64,000 nucleotides of DNA from assembly GCA_002205965.3 (NCBI GenBank), contig NADL03000649.1, positions 248,001 through 312,000 on the forward strand, written 5' to 3'. Under the pieces are notes generated by a model that had not been told where the DNA came from, did no database searches, and was given only the letters and a program-made list of their open reading frames with translations. The DNA is from Kappaphycus alvarezii (lineage: Eukaryota; Rhodophyta; Florideophyceae; Gigartinales; Solieriaceae). The position numbers and the translations under genes were made by a program. Within the stretch, counting starts at the first letter, position 1; each line of letters opens with the position of its first letter. Of the stretch, positions 46,303-58,108 are shown piece by piece.

Positions 46303-49300
46303 TTGTCACTAAGCCTCCACGTGGCCACCGGCAAAATCACTGTTGTACTGGAACAAGGTGCAGTACAAGGACATTGCCATCATGTCCCCGCCTACGGAAG
46401 AACCACCGACCAACAACCTGGAACAAACACAAGTAGCACACGTGCCCCACCTACAGCACATACCTTTCGAGCGAAACAATGGCAAATGGTTTCAGAGCGC
46501 CCTATGATACGCCCCGCCTCAACAAGGCCACTACCACATACAGAGTATTGTCCACTCTGCCCAAACCAAAACCATAAGCTCCACACAGTGGCGCAGTTAC
46601 TAGCGCATCTTCGCGGCTCTCACCGTCGGGGCTCCAAGTTAGGCATACCAAAGCAACACGAACTAGGAAAACTCCGACAGTACCTGGGAAAGCTAGGTTA
46701 TTGGTATTGCGGGTGCCACGACAAGTATGTTGGGTCCAAAGTTTCCGGACCAAACTCGGATGGTCTCTATGAGTTTTCGTACTCTCCATGTCCCAATTGC
46801 AGTGTTAATTCAGCCCCGAGATGCTTCCTCCCGCTGGATGACACACAACTCTGCGATCCGCCAACTCCAGAGAACGTCCCAGTGCTCGCCTCCGACGAGC
46901 CAGCCCCGCCGGCACCTGTGGAGACCACACCAATTCGCTATTCGGGGAATGGGGTAGAGTCGGCAAATCAGCCGCACCAGAAGCTACCCACCATGGAGCA
47001 AATTTGTGTCACGCACACACCCGTCATGGCACACATTCCCACCAGGTTCCGGGGCATTCTGGCAGAAACATATGCCAGAGCCATGAATGACGCCGCAGAC
47101 GCCTGCCTAGCTCATCACTCGCATGCAACCGAAACGTTTGCAAAACTGTTCCTTTTTCCGGCCGTTATGCTTACAAACCTGTCTCACCCGGACTCCGGCA
47201 CAACTCAAACCCGTCTGCAATCTATTGCGGACCAAATGCGAGACAGAATCGAGCTGTGGAACGCAGGACAGTTCGAGACCCTGTGGGAGCAAGCTACCCA
47301 ACAATCTACATCCCGGCGCCCAGAGACAGTCTCGTCCTCCGAACAAGCACAACTCAATATTCGACGAGCAACTAAACTGGCCAAAGAGGGTGCGTACGGC
47401 AAAGCTGCACAGGCGCTAGGCTCCTTGGGCGTCCTCCCTCCGACGCCTAATGTGGTACAAGCACTTCTCGCCAAGCACCCGCAACAGGCTCTCCACAGTG
47501 ACAGCGGCCCTTCCACCCCACCTCAGACTACTGCTGTGTTCCGTGATTTCACTGCGGAGGAGGTCCTCGTCGCTGTAAGGGGCTTCAAACCGGGATCTTC
47601 TGCCGGCGGCTCAGGACTGAGGCCTAATCACCTGGCGGAACTGCTACGAGCCCCTACTTCATCCAGACAGTCGGGATTTTTAGCTGCACTTGTCAGAACA
47701 GTGAACATTTTGGCAGCAGGGAAAGCTCCAGCCTCACTGGCCCCATGGATCGCGGGCGCCCCGCTTACACCGCTCGCAAAGAAGGACGGTACACCTCGCC
47801 CAATCGCCGTGGGCGAAACACTGCGTCGATTAGTTGGCAGTTGCCTCATGAAAAGGGCTACGCCAAGAGCAGCACAGCACCTTCAACCGCTCCAAGTTGG
47901 AATCGCAACCCGTTCCGGAACCGACACAGTCGTGCACGGCGTCCGAAGGGTCGTTCAGAAATTCGGGACGAGTTCTGATTACGGGATGCTCACAGTAGAC
48001 CTCAAGAACGCCTTCAATTTGTGCAGTCGGCCCGCTTTTCTCGAAGCTGTCAGGACGTCATTCCCAGAACTGTTGCCGTGGGTCTCGTATTGCTATGCAA
48101 CTGCGCCGGCGTACTTGTGGATTGGTCGCCATATTCTCCGAAGCGTGCGCGGAACACAACAGGGGGACAATCTTGGTGGGCTTCTTTTCGACTTAGTTCT
48201 GCACCCCCTCATACTCAAAATCCAGGAACTCTTGGGCTCTGGTTCTGGGGAAGACGAGACCATGGGCCAACTCTTGCTCCAACTATGGTATCATGATGAC
48301 GGGTACATATCGCGCGCCACGAACAACTTCTCCGAGCCGTCGATATCCTTTCTTCGCTGGACGCCACTAGCAGAGGTCTGCACCTCTCTTTGCCAAAATG
48401 CAAGGTCTGGTGGCCGACGGCCCCTCCAGAGTCCGTGCAGCGCCTCTACCCGAATGTCCTCAAACAAGAGTATAGTGAGGGAACACTCGTCCTCAACGCT
48501 CCAATTGGCACAGAGACCTTCACCAAGAGAACTTTCTCCACGCACGTGAAGTCCCTCGAACCGTTCCTTGAGGCCATCATTGACCTCGAGGATACGCAAA
48601 TAGCGTTCCAGCTGCTCCGAAATTGCTTCGGAGTCTGCAAACTCGGCTATCTACTGCGCGTAGTCCCGACGTCGTCCACCGCCGAGGGCGCTGCCATGTT
48701 TGACGATATGATGGAGCGCTGCGTCCGCACACTAGCGGGGGGGTTTTGGATTCAGAGGTCTTCCGTGAACTTCAACTCCCAGTGAAACCACTGGATGCGA
48801 AGCGGCCCTCCCTTGGGGTCGGATTCACTTCAGCCAAAAACATCGCCGCGGCCGCCTTCCTCGCCTCCAGCGCGGCCGCCAACAGGTTGTGCAAAGTTGT
48901 TCTGCCCGCTCCTATCAGGAGCCTCGCCACCTACAACGACGCTTTGGACGCCCACCGGAATTGGTCTCTTTCCTGTCTGCAGTCAAGGATTCTACCTTTT
49001 AGTGCCTTTTGCTCAAGCAATACACCATCGCAAAAGAAACTAACAGACGCAATCCATGCAGCTGTGCAGGAAAGCATCTCCCCCGGTGATCAAAGAAGGC
49101 AGGCATTCCGCGCCTCCATGGCCCTCCCGGGCGCCAAGGAATGGGTGTATTGCGCTCCGTGGCCTCAAGACGAGTATTGACCCCGCGAATTCGCGGTGTG
49201 GTTCCAATACTTCTGCCAAGTCCCGCTGTTCCCTTCGGACGTGCCGTGCCCAAGACGTAACTGCCCCGAAACCCTCGACTCCTTCGGGGATCACCTCCTT

Positions 49301-49810
49301 CACTGCAGACATGGTGCGCACAGGACTCGACGGCATGACAATCAAGTGACCCTCTTTGCGCAAGACTTGCAGAAAGCGGCACGTCACCCCGCCGTCGAAC
49401 CGCGGGACGGCGTTCATCGCACGAGGCCAGACATCCGGGCGATGGGAAGCAGTGGAGGTACGGACTTCTTTGACGTGACGTTTGTCAACCCGCTGGCGCC
49501 TTCCCACAGGAGGGCCCAAACGTTTAATCCGCTCACCTCTCTCAATGCGGCCGCCTCCGCGAAGCATAGGAGATATGATTCTTTTATTGCAACCTCCGTG
49601 AGAAGTAGGCTCGTGCCTATTCCTATATCTACTCTCGGAGGGTGGCACCCGGACGCTTATAGGGTGTTAACCGACGTCGCGCGGAACGTGGCCGTTAGGG
49701 CGATGGAGGCATATGGTAAGGTCCGTGCGGTACTCACTCAGAGACACGCTGCCGCGGCCGTAATGTCCAACGCAGCCTGTCTGCTGGGGGGCCTTGAGCC
49801 AGCTTTTTAG
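46303..49810 (+). mobile_element. Non-LTR retrotransposon family A: zinc finger, RT (YHDD) and C-terminal zinc/PD-(D/E)XK-like nuclease
   Basis: The main frame is 46303-48549 (748 codons from a non-ATG; ATG 46382 in another frame may be the true start). A C2H2 finger (C83, C86, H102, H107) is followed by a Cys-rich patch. RT motifs: GSSAGGSGLRPNHL (about 434), PLAKKDGTPRPIAVGE (about 488), VDLKNAF (about 565), GTQQGDNLGGLLF (about 616) and the catalytic YHDD (663-666). The protein continues in 48390-48785 and 48746-49180; the joins are one-base losses in CCC and a G run. After an in-frame TGA (49178), 49196-49810 carries a C-x4-C-x9-H-x3-C module (49247-49306) and RPDIRA...GGTDFFDVT, resembling a restriction-like endonuclease. 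It is inserted in gypsy-2. It is the least decayed element here, with tails at 2.1 and 30.5 kb. Confidence 0.85.
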
Positions 49811-49832
49811 AGTAATTTAAGAGGTATTACTC
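49810..49832 (+). other. Stem-loop directly after the family A stop codon
   Basis: GAGTAAT and ATTACTC pair across a 9-base loop, starting at the last base of the TAG stop. Some non-LTR elements use a 3'-terminal hairpin as the RT recognition site; that role is inferred here. Confidence 0.5.
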
Positions 49833-49904
49833 GGCACCCTGTAGGATATTCCGGGCCACAACCGACCATATTTTTCAAATATTAAATCACCCCTGGGAGA
49901 GGGA

Positions 49905-51030
49905 TGCGCGATTGGGAATCGCCTAAAACATGAACGAGACCCCGCTTTAGGTATTCCTTTGAAATACCAATACTAGCAACAAAGTCAGGCCATCGAGCCT
50001 CCCGTCGGGTAGGATGAGGCTTTGTAAAGAAATGTCTCAATACTTGGTTATCAGTTATAAATTCAAATTCGCTGCCCTCCAGGTAGCCACAAACCTTTAG
50101 GAAGGTCCTGAGGAGCTCCCGGTCGTTGGCCCTGTAATTTTCTTCTGCCTCATTTAGGCGTTAAGAGAGGTATAAGATCACACGTTCCTGTCCATCGTCG
50201 TCAAGTTGGATCAAAATACCCCTACAGCTTTCTGAGATCCATCAATATGGCAGCGGAATTGTTTGGACCAATTTGAAGAAACGAGAATGAGAGCGGATGC
50301 TAGAGAAATGTCCCTTTCGAATCGAAGGCTAGTTCAAACTCATTATCCCAGAAATTTATACCTCTTCCCTTCCTTTTTAAATCAATAACGGGATAGGCTG
50401 CACTCGAGAAGCCTTCAATGAAGCGACGGAAAAACTGCAGCAGGTCAAGGAAGCTGCGTAGCTCTGTAAGACTCTTGGACTTTGGCCAGTTGCGAACGGC
50501 CTTTAACCTCTCTAGAACGATGTCAATGCCATCTGCACTAACCTGCAGGTTAGAAAATCGGTCTCGCGCTGCATGAACGAACATTTCTTACGTCCTACTT
50601 ACAGCTCATGTTCACGTAGACGATCTAGCACAAAATGCGTTGGTGTTCGAGTTTTCCTCCTCATTTTGACTGTATATCAACAGGTCATCAACGTAATCGA
50701 TGATGAAGGCGTCGATGCAGTCGTAAAAAATCGAATTAGTAAGGGATTATAAGGAGGCAGGTGCATTGCACAAGCCATGGGGAGCACGAAAAACTCGCAC
50801 CGGCCGTATTTAGTATTAAAATCCGTTTCTAAATATCCTCTGGACGAATTTGGATTTGATAGAAGCCGTGTTTTAGATCCATCTTTGCGAAGACGGTAGT
50901 GTCTATCCGACCAAGCACTGTCCATATATGAGGCACGCTTTTTCCTCATATGAGGTCAATTTCCGTTACATTTTGGAAAGGTAAATGTTTTGGAAGCCTG
51001 AAATATTTACAGGAAAAAAGTTTTTTTATG
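49905..51030 (-). pseudogene. gypsy-2 RT and RNase H
   Basis: On the minus strand, about 50910-50680 gives FAKMDLKHGFYQIQIRPEDI and, near 50690, YVDDLLIYSQ, the RT catalytic box. 50584-50300 gives KSLTELRSFLDLLQFFRRFI, the RT thumb (LRSFLGLxxYYRRFI). From about 50165 come LNEAEENYRANDRELL, then FEFITDNQVLRHFF and RREARWPDF, the RNase H block. Frames shift often. The order fits gypsy-2 gag at right and integrase at left of the non-LTR insertion. Confidence 0.85.
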
Positions 51031-51553
51031 TTTAGTTACAATGCAGTAATTCTTACTGTACATGCGCCCTCGTTTCTGAAACCCCCACCATAATACGAAC
51101 TATTTTACCTTCCAAAATGAAGTCGTTTTCACAACTTCTTGCGAAGAGCGGAAGCTGGTGAGGGAAAACTGCTCTATCCTTCACGAGGTCAACAATCTTG
51201 AAAAGTTTGTTTTGATCGGCCATCTACACTCATGAAGTAATGCGGAGGGACAAGAAATGCGCTGAGGTAAAAGAATTTTGTATTGAAAAAGAAGTGCTAA
51301 AAGTAGTCCTCATATGAGGACAAATGTCCTCATACGAGGAGAACGGTCCAATAGACACTAGCGTCGCCCAGACGGTCGAAAATTTCACCTGTGCGAGGAA
51401 TTGGAGCGTTATTTTCCTTCCTGATACGGTCTAGTCATCTGTAATCGATTACCCCCGCAGTTTTCCTCCGTCGCCTGTTTTCACGAAAAACAGAGGAGCT
51501 CTGTAAGAGGAATGGCTAGGGCGCATCTTGCCCTTCTGCGGCAAGTCTTCTAC

Positions 51554-51641
51554 GTATTCCTTTTGTGGTGAAAAGTTACGTAGGGGATAGCTGGTATGTA
51601 CTCCTTTTGTGGTGACAAGTTACGTGGGGGATAGCTGGTAT
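51554..51641. repeat. 44-bp tandem duplication
   Basis: Two adjacent copies (TATTCCTTTTGTGGTGAAAA... and TACTCCTTTTGTGGTGACAA...) differ at a few positions. They lie in the protease-RT interval of gypsy-2 and disrupt its frame. Confidence 0.85.
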
Positions 51642-51699
51642 AGGGCCGATTTGGAGGTTTCGCATCTGTTTCGATTGCGTGATCCCCGGCTCGCTTTGG

Positions 51700-52290
51700 T
51701 GTGATCCCGATGCCGAGTCATCGCAGAACACGAACTGTAATTTTCAAGCAAATCCTGTAAGCGGGGTCAGTCTTTTCCCCATTTGTATTATTTTCTATTT
51801 TTTCGATATTCCCGACTTGGACGAGCTGAAACTCTTGGAAGTCTTTGCGGTAGCATCTCTTTCTGATCAGAGATCGTAATTTCTTCACGCTCAGATTTAA
51901 AATCTCGACAGTTTCCATTCGTGCTTCCTTGACAGGTAGTTTCAAACCATCAACTTATACCACCAGTGCGGTAGATGACCTTGGGGTTCATCTCTTCGCG
52001 CCAGGGAATTCCTAACAAAACTTCATATCGAATATCACTTACAGCCCAGTTGGACGTGTACAAGTGGGGTCCTATCTGCAATTTCGCTCCAATGAAGACC
52101 TAGGAGGCTGTTTCTGTGACATTTTACTTCGAGTGAGAAATGAGTATGTCAGCTTTTTATACATTGAGCAGATGCTTGTTTTGACGAATAAAATCAAGAG
52201 ATAAGACATTTGTATTTAGCCTTCGTCTTTCAGAGTTGAGGCTTGTTCGCCTAAATGACCGCTTGTATAACAATAACATCACGACTGGCA
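51700..52290 (-). pseudogene. gypsy-2 protease / pre-RT region
   Basis: Minus-strand DIRYEVLLGIPWREEMNPKV at about 52035-51975 matches the exit block of gypsy proteases (YDVILGMDWLxxxNP). The Asp active site upstream is not clearly preserved. The frame 51945-51718 follows as a charged linker. Confidence 0.6.
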
Positions 52291-52479
52291 CGTCATTCTG
52301 CTTATCTCTAGGTATTAATGGCACAGAAGGGGACGGAGGGTGCCTCTTCAGTAACTCATAAACATTGTCTTTCCGGAGTTATTTTATCTTCTTTTGGAGG
52401 AATATCTAGTTTTCCGAACCATCACTATCCGAAATATTATCATTTCACTCTCACCGGCAATCTCAGTATCATTGCCAGT

Positions 52480-53240
52480 GCCCTTCTTATGCTTCCAGGG
52501 CGGCAACCCTGCTTATGACAAACGATGCATGTTCCCTTTTTGTAGTCCCTATCCCGCTGGGAGGAATCAGATCCGCGTCCTCTATTATGACCAGATCATT
52601 CAATGTTTCCGACTTCCACGGGAAAATGCTTGTTGCTATTAGGTTTTCTTCCTCCATGGCCTCTGTCAGCAGAGCTAGCGCCCAAATGGCGCTGTCAACA
52701 CGTAACGCAATCTGAGCGGCTTGCGCAAATGCAACTGCTGCGCTTTTCATCACTTAGACGCAGACCTCGTACTTAAGTCCCTTGACGAACCTTTCAAGCT
52801 TCTCCGCATCTGCTAAATCTGGAATTGTTAGTGCAATATTACGGAAGCCCGAGAGGTACTTCGATACGGAGGCAAGATCTTTCAGATCCTGCGAAGTTTC
52901 TCCCTTGCGCCCCTGACATGGTCTTCAGGAGCAAACTAGAGCCAGATGGCGACTATAATGTCCCCCCATGTGTCCGTGATTTCGTTGCTTTGAACGACAG
53001 TGTACCACCATATAGCAGCATTGTCAGTCAAGAAAGAAGACGCGAACAAGATACGACGTTCGTCGGAGATTCCCTCGGTAGTATTACCTATCTGAACCAG
53101 GGAAAGGAATTTTTACACCTTGGAGATCCACTTGCTTATGGTTAGAAAGTCTCGCTTTCCATTCTAGGTATCTGGGCGATTGGGTTTCAAATTGACCGAT
53201 CCGGAGGCGTCGTTATTCTCAGCTAGATTCATGATTTCTG
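52480..53240 (-). pseudogene. gypsy-2 gag
   Basis: A minus-strand start (MNLAENNDASGS) at about 53235 lies about 50 bases from the LTR. The frame 52753-52487 contains AQAAQIALRVDSAIWA, typical of a capsid C-terminal segment. It is followed by CIVCHKQGCRPW at about 52515, a CxxC-x4-C type knuckle. Two or more shifts break the gene. Confidence 0.65.
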
Positions 53241-53283
53241 TGGTGAAACTGGAACGAAGAACCAAAAGAACGACAAATAGCGA

Positions 53284-53291
53284 TGCTACCA
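53284..53291 (-). promoter_or_regulatory. gypsy-2 primer binding site
   Basis: On the minus strand the bases after the LTR read TGGTAGCA, complementary to the TGCTACCA 3' end of eukaryotic initiator tRNA-Met. This supports the LTR edge at 53293 and the minus orientation. Confidence 0.55.
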
Positions 53292-53292
53292 A

Positions 53293-53568
53293 TGAAACAA
53301 AAAGTACCTCCTTTAACTTTTCTACAATAGATCGATGTCTTTCTCTTATATAAAACTCAGGCGTATGAGTCTTGCTTATGTAGATTTGACTGGAGTCTCT
53401 GGGAAAATGCTCTCCCGTCTGTCGATTTTTGTTCAATTTTATTCAGGTCTGAATGCTTCTATGTCTAGCCTTTGCGACCGCTCAGACTCCATTCATACAA
53501 ATGGTCTTGTCCCTTTCGAATCTTTCGCTCAGTCACTGCCGGAAAACCGGAGTTCTGTTTCGGTGCAC
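53293..53568 (-). repeat. gypsy-2 LTR, right copy (5' LTR)
   Basis: Paired with 43841-44116. It opens TGAAACAAAAAG (left copy TGAAATAAAACG). The outer edge is blurred because the two copies diverge near CTGCCGG...TGTTTC. Copia-2 RT coding begins within 30 bases to the right. No clear target-site duplication was found. Confidence 0.8.
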
Positions 53569-53569
53569 C

Positions 53570-54680
53570 CCAACGCGCAAAGTTCATACCACACAAGATG
53601 ATCTACCGCTACAAACACTCCTCCACGCTTCAGATCGATCGCAAAGCCCGTTGCTCAGTGCGTGGCGCCAAAATACCACTCTTTTTGCACTATGACCCCA
53701 GCCACACCGCACCGTATATGGCCGATAAAACAACATTACGACTCCTACTCGCCATAGCTGCCCCCTTTGGTTGGTACATCGGCCATTTTGACATCACTGC
53801 GACCTACCTTCATGAACCGTATACTCATGACCGACCAGTTTGCATTCGTGAACAACCTCGCTTCAATGACGAACTCAAGCAACCCCCCCCCACACAGGTG
53901 TCTTACTCCGCAACCTTTATGGCACTCCCACTGCCGCCTGTGCATACCACCAGGGATTAGTAGCGCGTCTCACGAAATACGGTTATCGCCAAAGCCAAGT
54001 TGACCCCTGCCTATTCCCAAAAAAGAATCACGGGCAACCGATCCTCATATGGGTGAGTTCGGATGACTTCTTACCCATTTATCTGTCTAAGCAACTCATA
54101 GCCGAATTCTTTACCACTCTGCAATCCAAGTACAACATCAGCGATCTCGGCCATCCCACTACGTATCTAAAATGGCACGTCAACACAACCCCTAACGGCG
54201 ACATCCACATCAGCCAACCTCACGTCGTCTTTGCGGAACTGCACAAAAAACGGCTCACAGAGAGCCGCACTCGTCCAACCCCGCAGCCAGAAAACAAAAA
54301 ACTGGCACAAAGCAGCTCAAGCAGGCCTACTCAACAAAGACCACAAGAAGAACTACCAGCAAATTCTGGGAGATCTCATATAAATCACTGACAGCACACG
54401 TCCCGACCTACTGTACAGTACGCCGTGAACCTCCTCGCAGAAACAATGCACGACCCAACCACCTACCACCACAGACTCCTCGAGTGGTTGATTCAATACA
54501 ACAAAGGCACTCCGCACCGTGGCATTACATACCGACGCGCTAACGACAATAACGCCCCAGGTAGTCCAATAGTGTCATATAGCGACGCGGACTTCGCGAA
54601 CTGCCCCGACAGAAAATCCAGAACCGGCATCAGCCATATCGTCTTTGGATCACCCATCAGCATGACTTCTGTAGCAGCGT
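53570..54680 (+). pseudogene. copia-2, 3' part: RT and RNase H
   Basis: MIYRYKHSSTLQIDRKARCS is followed by FDITATYLHEPY and VCIREQPRF. Then, after a shift in a C homopolymer at about 53884, come LLRNLYGTPTAACAYHQG and YGYRQSQVDPCLF. The catalytic region reads VSSDDF (about 54054). KYNISDLGHPTTYLKWHV follows and SYSDADFANCPDRKSRTGI (54578-54634) is RNase H. The sequence parallels copia-1 at 20.1-22.1 kb. Coding breaks off near 54670 in RNase H, and no 3' LTR was recognised. Confidence 0.85.
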
Positions 54681-56416
54681 ATCGAAAGCCTCGGCAGCCG
54701 TACGGGCGTCCCTTGAGTCAGCGAGCTTGAAAGCGTGGTCAACCAGACAGGCTGATGCGCAGAGGTGGTGCATGTGAAACCGCACGTGGGGTCATCAACC
54801 ATAGGCAGAAGCTGAGAGATTCCCCGGCAGCCCTCGATATTTTTTCGAAGGAAGGCATCGGTGAAATGCCAGTTGCCGAGCGGAGCCACGTCCGTTCATG
54901 GTGCATGTGGTCTATACACACGATGAAGCAAAGATAATTAGACAGATGTGTCCTAGCCGTGACCTGCTCCGGCCGCTGATAGACAAGGCTTAACGGTAGT
55001 CCAAATTTTGGAGGTGTACTTGAGCCAATTTCGCTTGTAATATCAGAAGACTTGTCTGAATCTCAAACTTTGTGAAGCTTACGAATGATGCTGAGTGCAT
55101 GAATAAAAAATATTACCAAACACTACGCGGCTTATGGCCGGTCTTACTCCGGTCTTTTGAGGGACACTGTGAGCGTCCCTCGTCTTCCATCAGATAGTCT
55201 CCCCTACACATCACGACGCTGGATATAGTAACAGCCACAATGTCTTTCAAACTTAAAGAACCCCACACTTTTCCCTATAAGCCTTAAATCAAGCGAAGCA
55301 AGAAGTTTAATGCAAACAATTATCTATTGGGGACTGCGCATTTCCTAACTATACGACTGAGATCTACCCGTAAGTACCTCCTCGTCCATGCGATTCGGGG
55401 CTCGTGACAGGATAGCTTTAGCGACGGATGACCAGCGGGTGCAACTCAGTCGATGGTAGATACGGCGGCGGATAACACCGGGTGTCGAGTGACACTTGGA
55501 GAGAACCTCAAATAACCCTGCGGAGTTTTTCGGTGATCCATCTCGTGTTTTTGTCTCAACAAGTCAAAAAACGGCACAGAGGCCTAGCTGATAAAGAAAT
55601 AGTTTGATAATAATCGATTTCAGTAATGATCCGTGTACTACGGAGTGGCGAGTAGTGTTTCCAGTTCGAGAAGCGTAAATTAAAAAAGCCAGTCCTGCAA
55701 GAAACTGTCGGATGCAGCTCTCGAGTCACTTCTACTTAGCGAAAGAATCATTTGGAGACCATTCGCTCTGTGGAGCACGTGATTAGGGCGACGCAATTGT
55801 TTGCCCTTGATTGCTAAGTAGAACGTTCAGCAACCCACAGAGATCGTCACTGGTGCATGGAGGGAGGCGTTTTTCCAATTGTAGGGCTTTTGCAGCCCGA
55901 ATCGGGTGTTTGGTTGTGTCTTCCTTCAAGATTCAACGCGTACTGTAGGCTACCATGTTGGGACCTTACGGGCTCAAATTGCATACTCCGTAGTGTAGAT
56001 ACTCTGGGACAAAGTGAAATACCGACGACCGGTTTTTGAGCAGCTTTCTTTGTTACACATCGACAGCGGAGTGCTGTGTTTGAAAGTTGCAATCTTTTTC
56101 CCTATTGTCTCGTCTCATATCGTTCCCCAAGGGGGAAGGTTCGAGTCCAAGTCTTTATGCATTTTCCACCGAAGAATACCAAGATTGGTATTGCGCAATA
56201 GAATCTGAGAAATAATGCAAAAATATAAAATACAGAACACTAAAAAGGTAGTATCGCGATAGGCTTACAGCAATCACACCTTTGCTGTATACCTTAAACT
56301 ACATGATTCACACGTAGGAATCGGGTGAGCGCACAAATGCTTAGTCCACGTGTAGATTTAGAGGCTATGTGTAACTTGAAGGGCGATAGGAAAAAGGTCG
56401 TTCGGGCCTCGGCTAG
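54681..56416. other. No supported gene
   Basis: A 79-codon minus frame (54650-54889) and short overlapping frames (55847-56208) show no domain. The abrupt end of copia-2 at about 54670 implies another insertion or deletion here. Confidence 0.35.
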
Positions 56417-57109
56417 TGATGGCCACTAAATTTGCTCCCGAAAAAATTTTAGAAAAGGACCAAATTCGGATACAGTATCGGAATTTGCAAGATATTTTAA
56501 TTTGGATGAGTGTGGCAAATTCATGGGTTGATTTTCTATTTTAAGACACGCTGTCATTAGGAGATGTCAGTACACGTCCAGGTTCTGGGTGATACTAAGA
56601 GTGATTCTGAAAGGTCTATATAATGGCCACATCAATTCCCGCCCTGGCCGATGGGTGGTGGGCATGGGTATGTCATCTAGATATTTACCTTGAGGAAATA
56701 TCTTCTAATAGTCTCTCTGGTTCACGCAATTCCCTTGATTGCCTTTTATGATTACTGTATTAGTACGTTTGTTTGATACTTAAGGAGTATTCAAAAGTCT
56801 ATATAAGCTGAGTAAACTGTTTCCTCTTGTGGAGGTCAAGCAAGTTAGCAGACAACTTCAAGTCAAGTCCCGAGTAGTAGGAAGTTGAAAGTTTACTTCA
56901 AACCCGAGGACCATTTTCTTACGCTGGTCCCAGAGCATCAGTGGTGGACCTACTCGTTTTATACTTGCTTGTAGCCCTCTCAACATTCGTCTTTACCCAC
57001 CCCTTTTGTTCGCTCAACTATACCACGGTAGCACTTTTGTAGCTTGCGACACCTTCTTCCTGGGGTAATTGGTTCTGAGTGTCTCTCTCTCGACGATTTA
57101 TCCCTATCA
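56417..57109 (+). repeat. Solo LTR (or 5' LTR) related to the left-edge element
   Basis: 693 bp with TG...CA ends, aligned over its whole length with 1215-1933 in the same orientation. Shared blocks include CTGAAAGGTCTATATAATGG, GTGGCAAATTCAT, AGGTCAAGCAAGTT and TATACCACGGTAGCACTTTTG. The following TTGGTCTATTTTC begins with TGG after two bases and could be a primer binding site, but no gag or pol follows, so a solo LTR is preferred. Confidence 0.8.
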
Positions 57110-58108
57110 GTTGGTCTATTTTCATGAGACATCACAACAATCTCACCAACCTTCTGATGCGATAGTGAGGTTGTTTGCCATTTTGCACGTCGGGAAGTGC
57201 GGAAACATAATTGTCTGGTGTAGTAATGGTCAACTCGTGCTGGCGTAATGACAGTCGCTGGATGCTGCACACGTTGAATCTGACGCTGCCAAGCCGGTGG
57301 ACCGTGAATCATCGTGCAGGCGGATTCACCGGCTCAAATAAGGAATGACGCTTTTGCAAGCACGACGAGGCGACGAAAAGGGGTTCTGGAGCAGCGCGGA
57401 CTCAATATAAATCTAACCGTGCATTGGATTTGCGCTCACGGCCAAAAAGCCTGTTGACCCATATGCCAGCTAGTAACTGACGTGCAAACGGTCTGACCGC
57501 CCGTTGAAACTAGTCCCGCAAAGCCATCTTGATATGTTTAAAGTATTCGGCCGAAGTCACAATTTTTGCCCGGCCAACAACTTGCCGAACTCCCATATCT
57601 CACTTTGGTGCCATTCTGTTTAAACCTATTCCCCACAATGGCACAGCATCTACCAGTTGAAGGACGGTTTTTGCAATGAAGCCAAAAGTCGCCGTTGGCC
57701 GCTGAACCAGCCTCCACCCATAAGTGGTAACACTTACGCACACCACCCGAATCTGGCACAACTGCTAACTGGGAATCTTTCACAGGCTCCTATACAGTAC
57801 GCTCAGTATCCCATCAAGAACGATATCAGATCTTGCAGCCTCTGGCCTCCGATCCAGCAAGACCTCGGGCCGTTGTGAAGTGCCGAATCCAGCTTTACGT
57901 GATCTTTTTTTCTAGGAAAACGTTAATGAAGTAAATGTTCGAGCAACGAGGGGAATCAACTGCAAAGTGCACTGCAACCATTAGAATACCTCTCCGGACC
58001 TGCATCGATCGCTACTGTGTCGTCCCAGCCGGTCGACCAAACTTCTCCAACCCTTTAGTGCTCTTTACCCTCACACAACTCCGCCGCCATTATGGCCATC
58101 CGCAATGT
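57110..58108. other. No supported gene
   Basis: Short frames on both strands without domain signatures (56980-57312 -, 57538-57783 -, 57657-57878 +). The right part is the 3' flank of the metallopeptidase. Confidence 0.4.

Noticed and set aside
56138..56148. GGTTCGAGTCC resembling a tRNA B box
   Set aside because: The flanks do not form a T stem and no A box or acceptor stem is visible upstream.
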